A stretch of DNA of 64,000 bases from Perca fluviatilis (GCF_010015445.1 NC_053134.1:17394629-17458628); one strand, 5' to 3'; positions 10,595 through 21,215 are shown, counted from the first letter of the stretch. Numbers and translations: made by a program. The notes: generated from the letters alone by a model not told the origin.

Positions 10595-11142
10595 ACTCTC
10601 TCACACACACTACTATACTCTCTCACATATACTACTATACTCTCTCACATATACTACTATACTCTCTCACATACACTACTATACTCTCTCACATACACTA
10701 CTATATTCTTTCACATACACTACTATACTCTCTCACATACACTACTATAGCTACTCTCTCACATACACTACTATAGCTACTCTCTCACATACACTACTAT
10801 ACTCTCTCACATACACTACTATACTCTCTCACATACACTACTATACTCTCTCACATACACTACTATAGCTACTCTCTCACATACACTACTATACTCTCTC
10901 ACACACACTACTATACTCTCTCACATACACCACTATACTCTCTCACATATACTACTATACTCTCTCACATATACTACTATACTCTCTCACACATACTACT
11001 ATACTCTCTCACATACACTACTATAGCTACTCTCTCACATACACTACTATACTCTCTCACATACACATACTATACTCTCTCACATATACTACTATACTAT
11101 CTCACATACAATGCTATACTCTCACACACACACTACTATACC
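10595..11142. repeat. TIR minisatellite array, right arm
   Basis: About 25 copies of a ~22-bp unit (CTCTCTCACATACACTACTATA), the reverse complement of the left arm's unit. Several units carry an extra GCTACT step that the left arm lacks, so the two arms have evolved apart. Confidence 0.93.
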
Positions 11143-11267
11143 CTTCATACATACATGTAAAAGGATTATAATATGTGTGTGTGTATGTGTATAGTGGTGT
11201 ATATGCAAGATTATGATAGTGTGTGTAAGACAGAAGTATGAATTACCTCCTATACGGCCTCTCATAA

Positions 11268-11272
11268 CTATT
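11268..11272. repeat. Target-site duplication, right
   Basis: CTATT directly after the right TIR, matching 5624-5628. Confidence 0.6.
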
Positions 11273-11552
11273 TAGCTTCAATTTTAAAGCTACCTTATGC
11301 AATACATGCAGGTAGGTTTGTGTAGCTTTCTTCTTGGAATGCTCTTTGACATTTTACAATCTCTGTGCGTTTGTGTCCGTGCCTTTTATCCATACTGTTC
11401 TCCCTCATCTCCTCATTTGACTTCTCTGTCTCTCTTCCCCCTCGGTCTTTCCCCCGCTGTCTGTATCTGTCTCTCTCTCCCTTTCTCTCTCCATCTCTTG
11501 GCAGTATATGTCAGATCCTCCCACATTTTGTGTGTAGTTAACCCTCTGTCTC

Positions 11553-11554
<2 letters not shown>

Positions 11555-11614
<60 letters not shown>

Positions 11615-11615
11615 C
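11555..11615. repeat. (TG)n microsatellite
   Basis: About 55 bp of TG ending in CGTGCG. Confidence 0.95.
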
Positions 11616-11718
11616 GACTGTTTGATGCATCCTTTTTTTGAAGCTGTTGGGTCTGCCTCCGACGGAGATGCTTGTTGCATGTGAAGCTGTTTGGTACTGA
11701 CGTCTGCTTGTGATGTAC

Positions 11719-11797
<79 letters not shown>
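11719..11797. repeat. (CTGT)n(TG)n compound microsatellite
   Basis: About nine CTGT units passing into about 20 TG units. Confidence 0.95.
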
Positions 11798-11799
<2 letters not shown>

Positions 11800-11859
11800 A
11801 AGGCCGGGGAGGGCAGCAGACAGTGCAAATGTGACTCGAGTGTCGGGAACACAGAGTTC

Positions 11860-12330
11860 AGACTACTGCGCCATCCCTCCCTCTCTCCCCCTGTCTCTGC
11901 TCTCCCTCCCTTCCTGCATTCACCCTTCCTTCGTCTTCTTTTCCTTACTTTCCTCCCATCTATCTTCCTTTCATTCCTCTGTTTTTCCCCTTCTTCCTCC
12001 TCCTTCTCTTCTCTCCTCCTTATCCACCCTTACTGCTGTCTCCTCTTTCCTTCCTCTCTCTTCTTCCATCTCTCACTACTTCCTCTTCCTCTACCTCCTC
12101 TTTTCCGCCCATGCTCCTCCACTCTTCCTCTTTCTCTCCACTCCTTTTACCTTCCTCTTTGTCTTTCTCTCCGTCTCTCCGTCTGAGGCGACCGACTCAG
12201 ACGTCGATGAATAATTCAGATTGTGTTGCAATGCAGGTTTTCCCCCTCTCCGCCCCCGCGCCTCCCCTCTTCTCTCGTTCTCGCGTCTCCTCCTCTGCAT
12301 CATCCCTCCTTCCTCTTCTCTAAAAACAGG
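11860..12330. repeat. Polypyrimidine (CT-rich) tract
   Basis: Strongly pyrimidine-biased plus strand with irregular CCTT/CTCC steps. Serine/proline/leucine-rich open frames through it are composition artefacts. A less biased pocket at 12180-12240 shows no clear exon. Confidence 0.85.
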
Positions 12331-12534
12331 AAGAATTCTCTAAAACTGTGTCAGTTTCCATCTCCAATTGTCTTGACTGATTGTTTGTTTGATTCTTATT
12401 TTGGATTATTGACTGAATAAGCGCACATATGTGAGTGTGTCGGTGTGTCAACAAGAAAGATGGAGAGATCCCCTTAGTGTTTTGTATTCTGCAGATCTTT
12501 CTGCAAGGGGCTTATGGGTGTGTGGTGTCTCCTC

Positions 12535-12537
12535 TCT

Positions 12538-12629
<92 letters not shown>
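12535..12629. repeat. (CT)n(CA)n compound microsatellite
   Basis: A CT run of about 15 bp followed by about 80 bp of CA. Confidence 0.95.
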
Positions 12630-12631
<2 letters not shown>

Positions 12632-12966
12632 TCCGAGGAGGTCTTATGCGCTTGCTCAACAGCAGGGCTCTCCCACTACTCCTCCCATCCTCAGCACACA
12701 CCTCCCAACAGCATCACCCCTCTATCTATTTTCCGTTACCACTGATTTGTGATGAAGGCGAGGCAGCGAAAGCTCGAGAGATGTGAGGAAGAAGAAGAGG
12801 AGGAGGCAGGATGGAAGGAGTGCGAGCGAGTGTCGGAAGGAGTGAGTCACGGAGTGGATGGTCAGTCAGGAGCAATGTGATTACCGCTGGGCGAGCAGGA
12901 AACGGTCACGCTGCAGGCTGAGCTTTCCAAGAATCTGCCTGTGGCATTTCACTGATAATCCACAAC

Positions 12967-12968
<2 letters not shown>

Positions 12969-13017
<49 letters not shown>
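12969..13017. repeat. (CA)n microsatellite
   Basis: About 49 bp of CA. Confidence 0.95.
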
Positions 13018-13020
<3 letters not shown>

Positions 13021-14415
13021 TCACCTGCTTTACTGGAAAAATGACGCTGCTTGTGAGTGTGAAAGCAAGTTCGAAAAAAAATTGTGACGTGATTCCTGAA
13101 CGATATATTGTCAATATCGGTCACTCTCAGGAGATTTAGCCTATCAATACTGTACTACAGTTCAAACTTATTCAATATTCAGTTACTACATTTGATTTAT
13201 TAGATGAGACCTTCGTAGTCGTTATTCTAATGTGGGATGTCCTCTGCATTTCCCCCAAATATGGATTTAATAGGTGAAAATAATAAATGACCTTCACTTA
13301 AACAATTAATTACTGAGGCTGTGTACAATAAATCATGGAAAGAGTGTGTGGTCCTGATGTTTTAAACATGCCGTGTGTATGTTTGAGTTATAGCTGCCCT
13401 TCATGTGTATGTGTGTATCAGTGAGCAGCCAGAAATAGGCAGTGGGATTCAGATGGAGGGATGTAAATTTGGAAAAAGGCTCCAGACTGTTATCCTCATG
13501 ACAGAAATGACCTTTTATTTTGTATAAAGACTAAATTATAATATAAGGAATTTCCAATAAAAACACAGCCAAGTGTATTTTGCCCTTTAAACAAACCCCT
13601 CATAACTCCCTCTTTTACACCCACAAGACGTGTACCAGTCCTTAAAAGGACAAGACGGACACCAAAATAGTGAGTGAGACGAGTCATGATGGAAAATAGA
13701 GAAAAAGACAAACAAGCGAAAAAGAAGGATGGAAAAAGACGGATAGAAGCAAAAAGACCAAAACACAAGGTAGAGTAGGAGAAGGGATAAGGAGGAAAAA
13801 GGGGATAATTACATGAGGCTACTCTCTTGAAGTGGCAGTTGCCATGGTGACCACGGCGAAGCGTCTGAGCACACCGGGTTTGGAGGCAATGGGAAGGGCT
13901 GTACGGCGGGGGAGTGTGCCCTGTGAGCCAATCGTAGCTCTCTGCTGAGCTCTGACACATTTCCCACATGCAGAGCCCAGGCGCTAACAAGGTTACACAA
14001 TGGTCTCCTAAAAAACAGAGAATTGCATGAAAACAAGGCAGCTGCTGGCGGATGACTCAGGTTGTTTATGTGTGAGTGTGTGTCGAAGGAAAGCCATGAT
14101 AGTTTTAAACAGAAAAAGTGAGAACAGGACAGAATGGGAACATACACAAAGTACAGAAACACAAAATCATAAGACACTTACCCACACCACACACAACCCT
14201 CAAAAAAATAAAAAAAATCTCTTGCGTTACACAATTACTCGGCTGACGGAGCAAACCTGGTGATACCGGGTACACAGAGTGCTGGAATGTTCTGTGTCTC
14301 ACCCAGACACGTCGTGTGACCAGAAAATAGAAATTAACTATTTATTGAACTGTGGGAAGAAACATGAGGACAGTGAATCTTTGGAGGCAAATTAGAATCC
14401 TTTTTTTATCTTTTA
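13018..14415. other. No gene seen
   Basis: Unremarkable sequence. The 164-codon minus-strand frame at 13496-13990 has no recognisable domain and no exon signals. Confidence 0.45.
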
Positions 14416-14520
14416 CAGTATATTTGCTGGTTTTACTGTAAAGTGTATTTTGCGCACTACGCAAAGCACTATATAAATAAAATGTTTCTTATTCTTCTTC
14501 TTCTTATTATTATTATTATC
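14416..14520 (+). mobile_element. L2-clade LINE 3' tail
   Basis: CTGGTTTTACTGTAAAGTGT followed by CGCAAAGCACTATATAAATA and a (TTC)n(TTA)n end. Nearly the same words close the LINE at 47300-47380. 5'-truncated, non-coding. Confidence 0.7.
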
Positions 14521-14784
14521 GCTTCATTTGTAACGGCTACATTCACACTGTAGTGGAAAATGTCACGACGCAAATCGGTGTGAACTGTAAAAAGCTGAAT
14601 TTTATTATTTGCAAACTGGGCAAACGAATGTGGGACACAATTTTAACCCCTTTCCATTTGGCGCAAATGACTTATCTTTGGCCTTCTCTTGAACTTCGAA
14701 TAATTCAACACTTTGGCAAAAATGCTTATTCTCTTTTTTGGCAGACGCTTTAATTTAAGAAAATTGACACAACTTTCATGTAAG

Positions 14785-14945
14785 AAGCTACAGCAAGTAG
14801 GCACTTGGCTTAGCTTAGCACAAAGACTGGAGTCAGGGGGGAAACTGCTAGCTAAGCTTTGTCTAAATTGATCTTCTCATCGAAACTCTCCAGAAAGCAA
14901 ATAAGCGTATTAACCAAAATGTCAAACTATTCCTTTAAGTAAATC
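14785..14945 (+). mobile_element. Partial foldback MITE, 'GCTAGCTGTTT' teleost family
   Basis: Contains GGCTTAGCTTAGCACAAAGA, AAACTGCTAGCTAAGC, GATCTTCTCATCGAAACTCT, AAGCGTATTAACCAAAATGT and CAAACTATTCCTTTAA. These are the right-half landmarks of a common fish MITE. Related copies are at 52498-52968 and 57117-57423. The left half is missing. Confidence 0.6.
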
Positions 14946-15270
14946 TTTTGTACTGTTGGGATTTCCCAGACCAGACTGAACCACAAGAGGACTGCCTCAG
15001 TTCAGTCAAACTCACAAGCATGTGGCCTAACCTGAACTACAAAACAAATATGAGACTTTTTTTTTTTTCCATACTTGTGTGCAAATGTTCAGTTATTATT
15101 TACGGGTTGCATTCTACAATACATGTGAACAGTCAAGCAGGAAAGGAGATAATGAGCAGCAATGTAGACCTGATCATGAAGGCCTGCAGCCTGTTGTGTT
15201 TGCTTGTCAGCTGTGTGTGCAGGGCACATGTTAGATCCTGCAGCAGCCATGTGCCTGTTCCTGTCAAATG

Positions 15271-15758
15271 CCGTGTTTCCACTACATGGTATTGGTTTTG
15301 ATCGACTCGACTTAACTCACTTTTGGTACCGAGTCCTTTTCTCTATTTCGTATTCCACTGTATATAGTACCTGTGGCATTCTCAGTTGAGGGCCATAGTG
15401 CTGTCCTGTGAAACTGCCATGATATCATCTTCAACGCGACACTCGCTGAATCCTTTCATGTGCGACCAAACCGAGGAATGTCTGCACTTCGCCAATTGTA
15501 TGGCGTAGTGTACGGCGTAGTTTTGCAGGGCTGCCTTTTTTTTTTTTTTTTAAACTGGGGCGAGTAAACGCAAATTGCGGTCACTATTGAGGGTAGCTTG
15601 GCTCCACCTTCTAGTATTGGCTCAACTCGCTTGAAACCTCGACCAAGGTGATATTTTAAAAAGTGCCAGGTACTATACAAAACTTTTGCTCATAGAAAAC
15701 CCAAAAATAACAAGGAGAGCTAAGTAAAGCAGAGCCGTACCACGCAGTGGAAACACTG
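15271..15758. mobile_element. hAT-type non-autonomous element
   Basis: CCGTGTTTCCACTACATGGT at the left. The right end read inverted is CAGTGTTTCCACTGCGTGGT. Interior AGTCGATC/CTCGACTT-type motifs are typical of a fish hAT miniature family that I know by this terminal sequence. It is 488 bp, with a poly-T run near 15535. No clear 8-bp duplication survives. Confidence 0.72.
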
Positions 15759-16304
15759 TCTGAAGTAAAGGAAATTGGAAACTAAGAAAGGAAAAAGAAA
15801 TCTAAATCTCTCAACACAAGGTTAAAGGTAGTATTTATCTCAGCAGAAGAAGGTATTGTATCTAACACTTTGCAAGAGGTTTGCAAACTCTCGTGACAAC
15901 ATCCACTATAAACTATATGCAAATCTTCTGGAACAATAATGCAAGCGCAAACAAAGGCTGCTCATTGTGTACAAAGACTAACATTCAAATTATGTGTACC
16001 CATGTGTGTTCCTGCAAGCCCTAACCTGCCACCAACAAAAGTTGAACAATTACTGGACTGCAAATTTGCACGCTTTACCTTCAGCTGGTTGGCTGTGGAG
16101 TGAGAGTTAACTCTTCTTCTCCTCCTCCCTCCTGTAAGTCAACTGAAGACACAAGGTTGAGGAGATCATGTGGAAAGGTGCCATATAATAAAAAGACTTA
16201 ATGTGGATGAGCAGAGGAAACGTTTGAGGCCATCATTAGCCAAGCAAACGTCGCCCAACAGCGCCAGAGATGACCAAAAGTGACAGATTTGATACATGCC
16301 ATGT

Positions 16305-16312
16305 CACTCTGG
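16305..16312. repeat. 8-bp target-site duplication, left
   Basis: CACTCTGG, identical to 17145-17152. Confidence 0.8.
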
Positions 16313-17144
16313 CATAGGCGACGCCAGGGAGGGGCTTGGGGGTGCTGTAGCTACCCCTAGGATTCCCATTGCACCCCTTCAGCACCCCGAAGAAATTGTT
16401 GTGGTTTATTTATGTCACCAACCAGGATGAAGAAAAGCGGCCGGAGGAAGATGACCTGACCATGGCCGGCCGTGATTGGTGCTGAGGATGCTCAACGTTA
16501 CCCTGCTGTAAACGGGTATGGCACAGCGAGGCCACAGTGGGTGAGGGGTCATCTAATCGGGGTCAATGCAAGAACTTCACGCTTATCTCTGTCTCCTAGT
16601 AGAACATTACAGTGAAAATGTGATTTACAGAACTGTGAATAAATGGATCCCTAAATCCAGCGCACAGGACATTGGTTTATTTATAGCCCTGAAAACTTAA
16701 AAAAATAAAACACTACAGATATGAAAAACGTTACATTATTGTTACCATGTGTGCAAGTATGAATACTGTGTGAGGATGCATGCGTGTATGTTTTTGTGTG
16801 TAGTTGGCCGTGTGTGGTGTATTTGGCCTGTTGCACGACTCTTCTGCAAATATAAGCTACTGTATGAAAGCTGCAGTAATGATTGTGTAATCCCGGCTTG
16901 TTGGCTGGTATTTGAAATATGTTTGGTGGGCTAATCAGAGTTCTATGGTGCTGTTGTATTGGCAACTTTAGTGCATGAAAAACAATCAATCTCTCTCTCA
17001 TTCGCTCGCTTAGTAAACTGCTGCGGAGGTGGGTGCGTATCTTCGTGTGTGTGTGTGTAGGCTACGTGTGTAAAGGGAAACTCAAACTTTCAGAGCACCC
17101 TCGATGAAACGTCGAGCAACCCCACATCTCTGGCAGCGCCACTG
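16313..17144. mobile_element. hAT-type non-autonomous element with perfect TSD
   Basis: 832 bp with ends CATAGGCGACGCCAG and, inverted, CAGTGGCGCTGCCAG. It is flanked by identical CACTCTGG octamers, the hallmark of hAT insertion. The left interior has the 'GGGGGTGCTGTAGCTACCCC' segment of a dispersed fish family. No transposase remnant is recognised. Confidence 0.82.
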
Positions 17145-17152
17145 CACTCTGG
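17145..17152. repeat. 8-bp target-site duplication, right
   Basis: CACTCTGG, matching 16305-16312. Confidence 0.8.
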
Positions 17153-17934
17153 ACAAGAACACCAGCATAATGAGTACAAACCTTAAAAAATATCCTGTAG
17201 CTGTTCTGGCATTATTCCCTAAACATTTTTTTTTTGTTAAATGGGGCCAATGAGCCAGACTGACAACATTGAATGTTTCTTCTTCATCACAGGATTTCTG
17301 AATAACAATCCAATAAAATCTTTTTTTCCCCTCTAAGGGAATCCGCTTTTTCGTGGAAACGGTCTTTTATCTCTATTAGTTCCAATGGCAAAGGTTAAAG
17401 AAGCCGCTTTGTGCTGAGGGATGAGAGGAAATAATGCTTCCACCCTCCACAGTTAAAGTCAAGGTGCCCTAGACCGAGGCGTTTGCCCCTGGCTGATCTG
17501 GAGCAACTGCTCTCTGACCAACCATTAGAGCTAAATGTAGGCTCCAAAGTGCAGCTGTGTGTCTGGAAATGTGTTTGAAAATGGAGTCAAATGAAGTTGT
17601 TGTCAGTGAGTAAAAGCTAAATGTATTTAAAGAAAAAATCCAGTCCAATTGAACTGTTTATGTATTAAAGTGAATGAGTGAAAATAACACACACAAAAAA
17701 ACTGTTAAACTACAGAGTGCTTATGTTGCAAATATTTATAATCCTGATATTTACCCATTTTTAAATCTTTTTATTTATTTGTACATATTTTTTAATATTT
17801 AAAATAGTCAGTCTATAAAAGTTTCTCTTGATGATGGACTAATTATTATTTTATGTGGTTATGTAATTATTCACAGCATTTTCCCCACCAAGAACAAACC
17901 ATTAACATGTACCCCAAATTGTGCACTAAGTTAA
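17153..17934. other. No gene seen
   Basis: AT-rich sequence without an element or exon I can support. Confidence 0.45.
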
Positions 17935-18138
17935 AACTAGAAGGGCACTTGGAGAGCCCCAAACCTCTCTCGCATTGCTAACGAAAGTGAAAAATGACAT
18001 TGTGTAGCCGCTCCAAAATTAAATGGGTTCTTCCTTGGCCTATGCTACACCCACAAAATCGGGCAAGTAGTTTTTCCATTATCCTGCTGACTTACAAACA
18101 AACAATCCGAAAACTTTATGTCCTTGGCGGAGGCAATA
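17935..18138. repeat. Dispersed teleost repeat ending CTTGGCGGAGG
   Basis: Starts AGAAGGGCACTTGGAGAGCC and ends with ATCCTGCTGACTTACAAACA then CCTTGGCGGAGGCAAT. I recognise this end as that of a widespread fish interspersed repeat. Its class is not certain to me (retroelement tail likely). Confidence 0.45.
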
Positions 18139-18558
18139 ATTAGTGGACTGTGCACAACATTGTCCAAGTTGTGATGAAGTTGCTAAAGACAAGACAGCAA
18201 CGACATTCTTCTTGTTATTGCGTAGAAACGGCCGTTAATCAAATATTTCAAGTAATTTCATGACCATGCACCACAGCTACAACAAGAGGTGTGAAAGGTG
18301 GAACTTCAAAGATGGCTGCATCTGTGTAAAGAATAGGTTTTTGGAAGTTTTCTGCCACCAGCTGACAGCCTCTGCGTAGCGAAGTAGTGGCATGACGACA
18401 AACCGTGAGACAGAAATAATATCTCTTGTCTTTTATAGTTTATAAGCTGCATTCTCTCTGAGACATGGGTTTTTTTAATTAGAGAGAAAATACACATGAC
18501 CTTTGACCCTCCAGAGTCATCTTAGAGGGACGGGGCAGACAGTTAAACATTCACACAC

Positions 18559-18561
18559 TCA
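18559..18561. repeat. 3-bp target-site duplication, left
   Basis: TCA, matching TCA at 20903-20905, as expected for PIF/Harbinger. Confidence 0.65.
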
Positions 18562-18683
18562 GGTCCTCATGTACGTACATTTGCAAACGTAGCGTTATCA
18601 GCGGCATGGCCAACCCGCAGAAAGCGCATGCTGTGATACTTCAGCTCATGTCATATTTACCATACCTGCAGTTCATCGGGTAG

Positions 18684-18938
18684 TCAGCGCCTTTCTCCAC
18701 CCACTATACCGTAAATTGCGCTGTAGCAAAGTACTGGTGCTATGTTACGGCTGAGTGCAGACTGCAATATTCCCACTGCTGATCGTAATGTAGCGAGGAA
18801 TTTAACAACTGCTGGAATGGAATGTGAACGCGGAGTCGGAGATTCAATGTCATCTTTGATTTCTTCCAGTAACTGTAATATTGGATGGCTGCTAATTCTG
18901 TAACGCTTAAAGGTCCAATGTGTAGGAATTTCTCCCAT
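18684..18938 (-). pseudogene. Harbinger transposase fragment, second piece
   Basis: Reads RYRISSHPILQLLEEIKDD, then RSHSIPAVVKFLATLRS, then AVGILQSALSRNIAPVL. This matches the HARBI1-like pattern in which an N-terminal helical region (LL..I.DDLE..T.RSH..P...K.LA.L) is followed by the HTH-like 'GISQS.(L/M)SR' segment. The residues normally between LATLR and the VGI motif are missing. The catalytic DDE part is absent. PIF/Harbinger transposases cut and paste the element, but this piece cannot. Confidence 0.78.
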
Positions 18939-18981
18939 CTAGCGTTGAGATCATATATCGCAATCAACTCTCTCTCCCCAC

Positions 18982-19887
18982 CAGTGATGCCAGTAATGCG
19001 TTACTTAGTAACGCGTTACTCTAACCGGGCCACTTTTTTCAGTAACGAGTAATCTAACGCGTTACTATTTCCAAACCAGTAATCAGATTAAAGTTACTTA
19101 TCCAGGTCACTGTGCGTTACTATTTTGTCATTTTCCTTAGTAAAAATATATATTTTTTCTTTCTTCTTGCGTCTTGGGGAGTGAAGTCACCTATGCGACA
19201 AGTCACGTTTTCAGCATGAGGACCGTTCACGTGTACCACGCAGCGACACAAACGTAAACAACAATGGAGGGAGGAAGGAGATGCGTGCTTTCTAGCTGGA
19301 AATACAGTCACTATTTATAGTTTGTGTCAGCTAAAGACGGCAATGTTAAGGTTCGTTGTACACCCAGTGCTGGTGGCGACAAAGTGCTATCTAGCTACAA
19401 AAACACTACGTCAAATTTGAAGAAACATTTGGAGTCGCAGCACTGCAGTCAAACTTACAGAGCAAGTCCCAGCAGGTGGTGCGAAGCAGAGAGAAGGAGG
19501 TCCCCCACCACCCAAACAACAAAAGCTGGACATCGGTGCAAAACCAGTAAGTGGGGGAGAGTTGAAGAAGTTGGTCGGGCAGTAGGCCTATTTTGTAGAG
19601 GAAATGCTGTCCTTAAACACGGTTGACTCGCTCTCTTTCGTGCCATAATAAACCAGATCCCTACTACTGGCAACGCCGAGCTGCCTCACAGTAAACCGGT
19701 TGTCATTTTTATGTTGAGGCTGTGGGGGTGTTATCGGCAGTTGCTGAATGTAACTAATAAAGTAACTTGTAATCTAACTTCGTTACTTTTAAAATCAAGT
19801 AATCTGTAAAGTAACTAAATTACTTTTAAAATCAAGTAATCTGTAAAGTAACTAAGTTACTTTTTCAAAGTAACTGTGGCAGCACTG
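18982..19887 (+). mobile_element. hAT element (deleted) with BED-finger relic
   Basis: 906 bp with ends CAGTGATGCCAGTAATGCG and, inverted, CAGTGCTGCCACAGTTAC. The flanking octamers CTCCCCAC (18974-18981) and CTCGCCAC (19888-19895) differ at one base. The ends are full of AGTAACGCGTTACT-like repeats typical of this hAT family. Near the right end a ~36-bp unit (TTAAAATCAAGTAATCTG...) is duplicated at about 19785-19858. It is an internal-deletion derivative that keeps the 5' part of the transposase gene. Confidence 0.87.
19264..19660 (+). pseudogene. hAT transposase N-terminus with BED zinc finger, broken
   Basis: ATG at 19264 opens MEGGRRCVLSSWKYSHYL, then a TAG, then DGNVKVRC, DKVLSSYKNTTSNLKKHL and ESQH. 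This is the BED-finger pattern (C-x2-C...H-x3-5-H) of Tol2/Ac-type transposases. The second zinc cysteine appears lost (RCTPSAGG). After a frame change near 19460 the sequence continues in another frame with KLVGQ, a TAG, FVEEMLSLNTVDSLSF and two stops near 19645, then an internal deletion removes the catalytic part. Confidence 0.78.
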
Positions 19888-20422
19888 CTCGCCACGCATT
19901 TCAAAGTACGTATTGCAGCTACGATAGCCTTCACGCTTCAAAAAGCGAAGGTGTACAAAAGGCCGTCTATCAGCCGTGGTTGTTGGAGTGCATGTCGGAG
20001 AGTGGCACGGATGCGCGCTTCACACCACGAGTGACACACGACGGAAAGGAGAGAGAACGAAAAGGAGACTGCAGCGGTCCGGAGGATAATTAACTAGTTG
20101 GGATTTGGTGTGTGCGTCCAAAGCAGCTCCAATGTTCACAATGTGGGCCGGAAAGCTACGATAACCATTAGCAGCAGCTGTGACTCAAAAACGCGAAAGG
20201 CAGAGCTGTATGTCCCTTACCGGCTAACGTATTTCTAAATGGAATGAATATGGAGCATCTACCCCAGTTCATGCAAGCGCAAATGTAAAATTTCAAGCCA
20301 ATATGAATACTTGGAATTAACGTTGGTGGTCAATATTCATAAAAAAGGGCAAGTTTGTTTGTAAAGGGCAATACAGATTTTGATAATGAACAACTACAAA
20401 CGTTACACACTAGACCTTTTAA

Positions 20423-20670
20423 TAATTTCGTGTTCACTCAACTGAAAAAGTGTGATCCTTGTGGCAAAAATCCTTTCAGCTCGTCTCCTTGACCTATGTC
20501 TTCGTCGTGCTCGGATTACTGCTGCCTTTACCAGGAGGCGTATGTGAGGCCACCCGCATCCTGGTTTACACCTGCTTTTAAGAGGTGGACAATTTTCACC
20601 GCAAAATAAAGGCGCGCTGTCATGGGAGGTTTTTGTACATACGGCAGAATACATAATTAGGGGCACTTTA
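20423..20670 (-). pseudogene. Harbinger transposase fragment, N-terminal piece
   Basis: Reads VIRARRRHRSRRRAERIF then LFQLSEHEII on the minus strand. An arginine-rich N-terminus followed by a 'LF.L.(D/E).E(I/V)..RYR' segment is usual at the start of HARBI1-like transposases. The frame stops at the MITE junction. The original start codon is uncertain; the open frame extends upstream to 20666. Confidence 0.68.
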
Positions 20671-20902
20671 CGCTTCCCCTCCCAACTCTTTATGGAAAAC
20701 TCTCACTTTCCCCTTGACCCTCCCATGAATGCATATGCATGACACGGAAAAGCGCAATTTGCCATTTTCAGTCCCCGCGACAGGCTGTCTGCGTTTTTAT
20801 CTCAGTGCGGCATGTTTGTACATGCCTCGCCATGCTTTTACGCGCACGTTGCGAAACAAATACGACTGAAGTGGCCGCAAAAACGTTAGTACATTAGTCC
20901 CT

Positions 20903-20905
20903 CAG
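20903..20905. repeat. 3-bp target-site duplication, right
   Basis: TCA, matching 18559-18561. Confidence 0.65.
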
Positions 20906-21215
20906 TCCAGTCCTCCATCCTTCCTAACTGCAATTTGGCAAGAAAAAGTAATCCCCATTGTCTGTCCACCAGTTATCCAGCGAAAGGCTAATCCATTAAA
21001 CACTGGAGTTCATCCAACGGTTGACAGATTAACCCACTGCATCCTGGGAGACGCACACTCACACATGCACATCCACACGCACACTTACCCTGTCAATGTT
21101 GACAGGCAGCGCTGGAATAATGCAGCTTTTCAGAGAGGAACTATTTCCATATATGTGATGACCAATATGTAAATGCTAACCAATGATACAGGATTATAAA
21201 TGCATGAGTAGTAAG

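Larger units (their letters stand above)
5629..11267. mobile_element. Unclassified 5.6-kb TIR transposon carrying a HECT-ligase gene relic
   Basis: Both ends begin TTATGAGAGGCCGTATAGG, in inverted orientation, and stay nearly identical for about 130 bp (5629-5757 against 11140-11267). Each arm then runs into an array of a ~22-bp unit and a short GGAAG/TTTGAT segment (inner limits about 6215 and 10530). A 5-bp CTATT duplication flanks the element. The interior holds a spliced HECT-domain pseudogene on the minus strand (7765-10451), coding-like stretches on the plus strand (6402-6593 and about 6650-6793), an inverted piece of HECT exon 1 (about 7654-7740) and several later insertions. I see no DDE, BED, THAP or other transposase signature, so it may be non-autonomous or use an unfamiliar enzyme. 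The TIR start fits no superfamily I know, and a 5-bp duplication alone does not settle it. Confidence 0.8.
18911..20418. mobile_element. TTAA-type MITE inside Harbinger transposase, itself split by a hAT
   Basis: Left end AGGTCCAATGTGTAGG, right end (inverted) AAGGTCTAGTGTGTAACG, with TTAA at 18907-18910 and 20419-20422. The interior landmarks GCTACGATAGCCTTCACGC, AAAGGCCGTCTATCAGC and CGCGCTTCACACCACGAGTG are those of a very common fish MITE. Its length without the nested hAT is about 590 bp. Removing it restores an uninterrupted HEIIK-RYRIS junction in the Harbinger frame. Confidence 0.87.
18562..20902 (-). mobile_element. PIF/Harbinger element with broken transposase, host of two nested insertions
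   Basis: Ends GGTCCTCATGTACGTAC and, inverted, GGGACTAATGTACTAAC, flanked by TCA. The minus strand encodes parts of a HARBI1-type transposase in two pieces (20670-20423 and 18938-18684), separated by a TTAA MITE that itself holds a hAT copy. Without the insertions the element is only about 830 bp, and most of the DDE catalytic domain has been deleted. So it was already non-autonomous or later decayed. Confidence 0.85.

Noticed and set aside
10595..11142. Regular short repeat array resembling a CRISPR
   Set aside because: Units are contiguous with no spacers, the array is mirrored at the other end of the element, and this is eukaryotic DNA.
11710..12323. Several 70-158-codon Ser/Pro/Leu-rich frames
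   Set aside because: They arise from a polypyrimidine tract, and both strands are open at once.
13496..14177. 164- and 122-codon minus-strand frames
   Set aside because: Hydrophobic/Ser-rich composition from a purine-rich plus strand, with no domain or exon signals.
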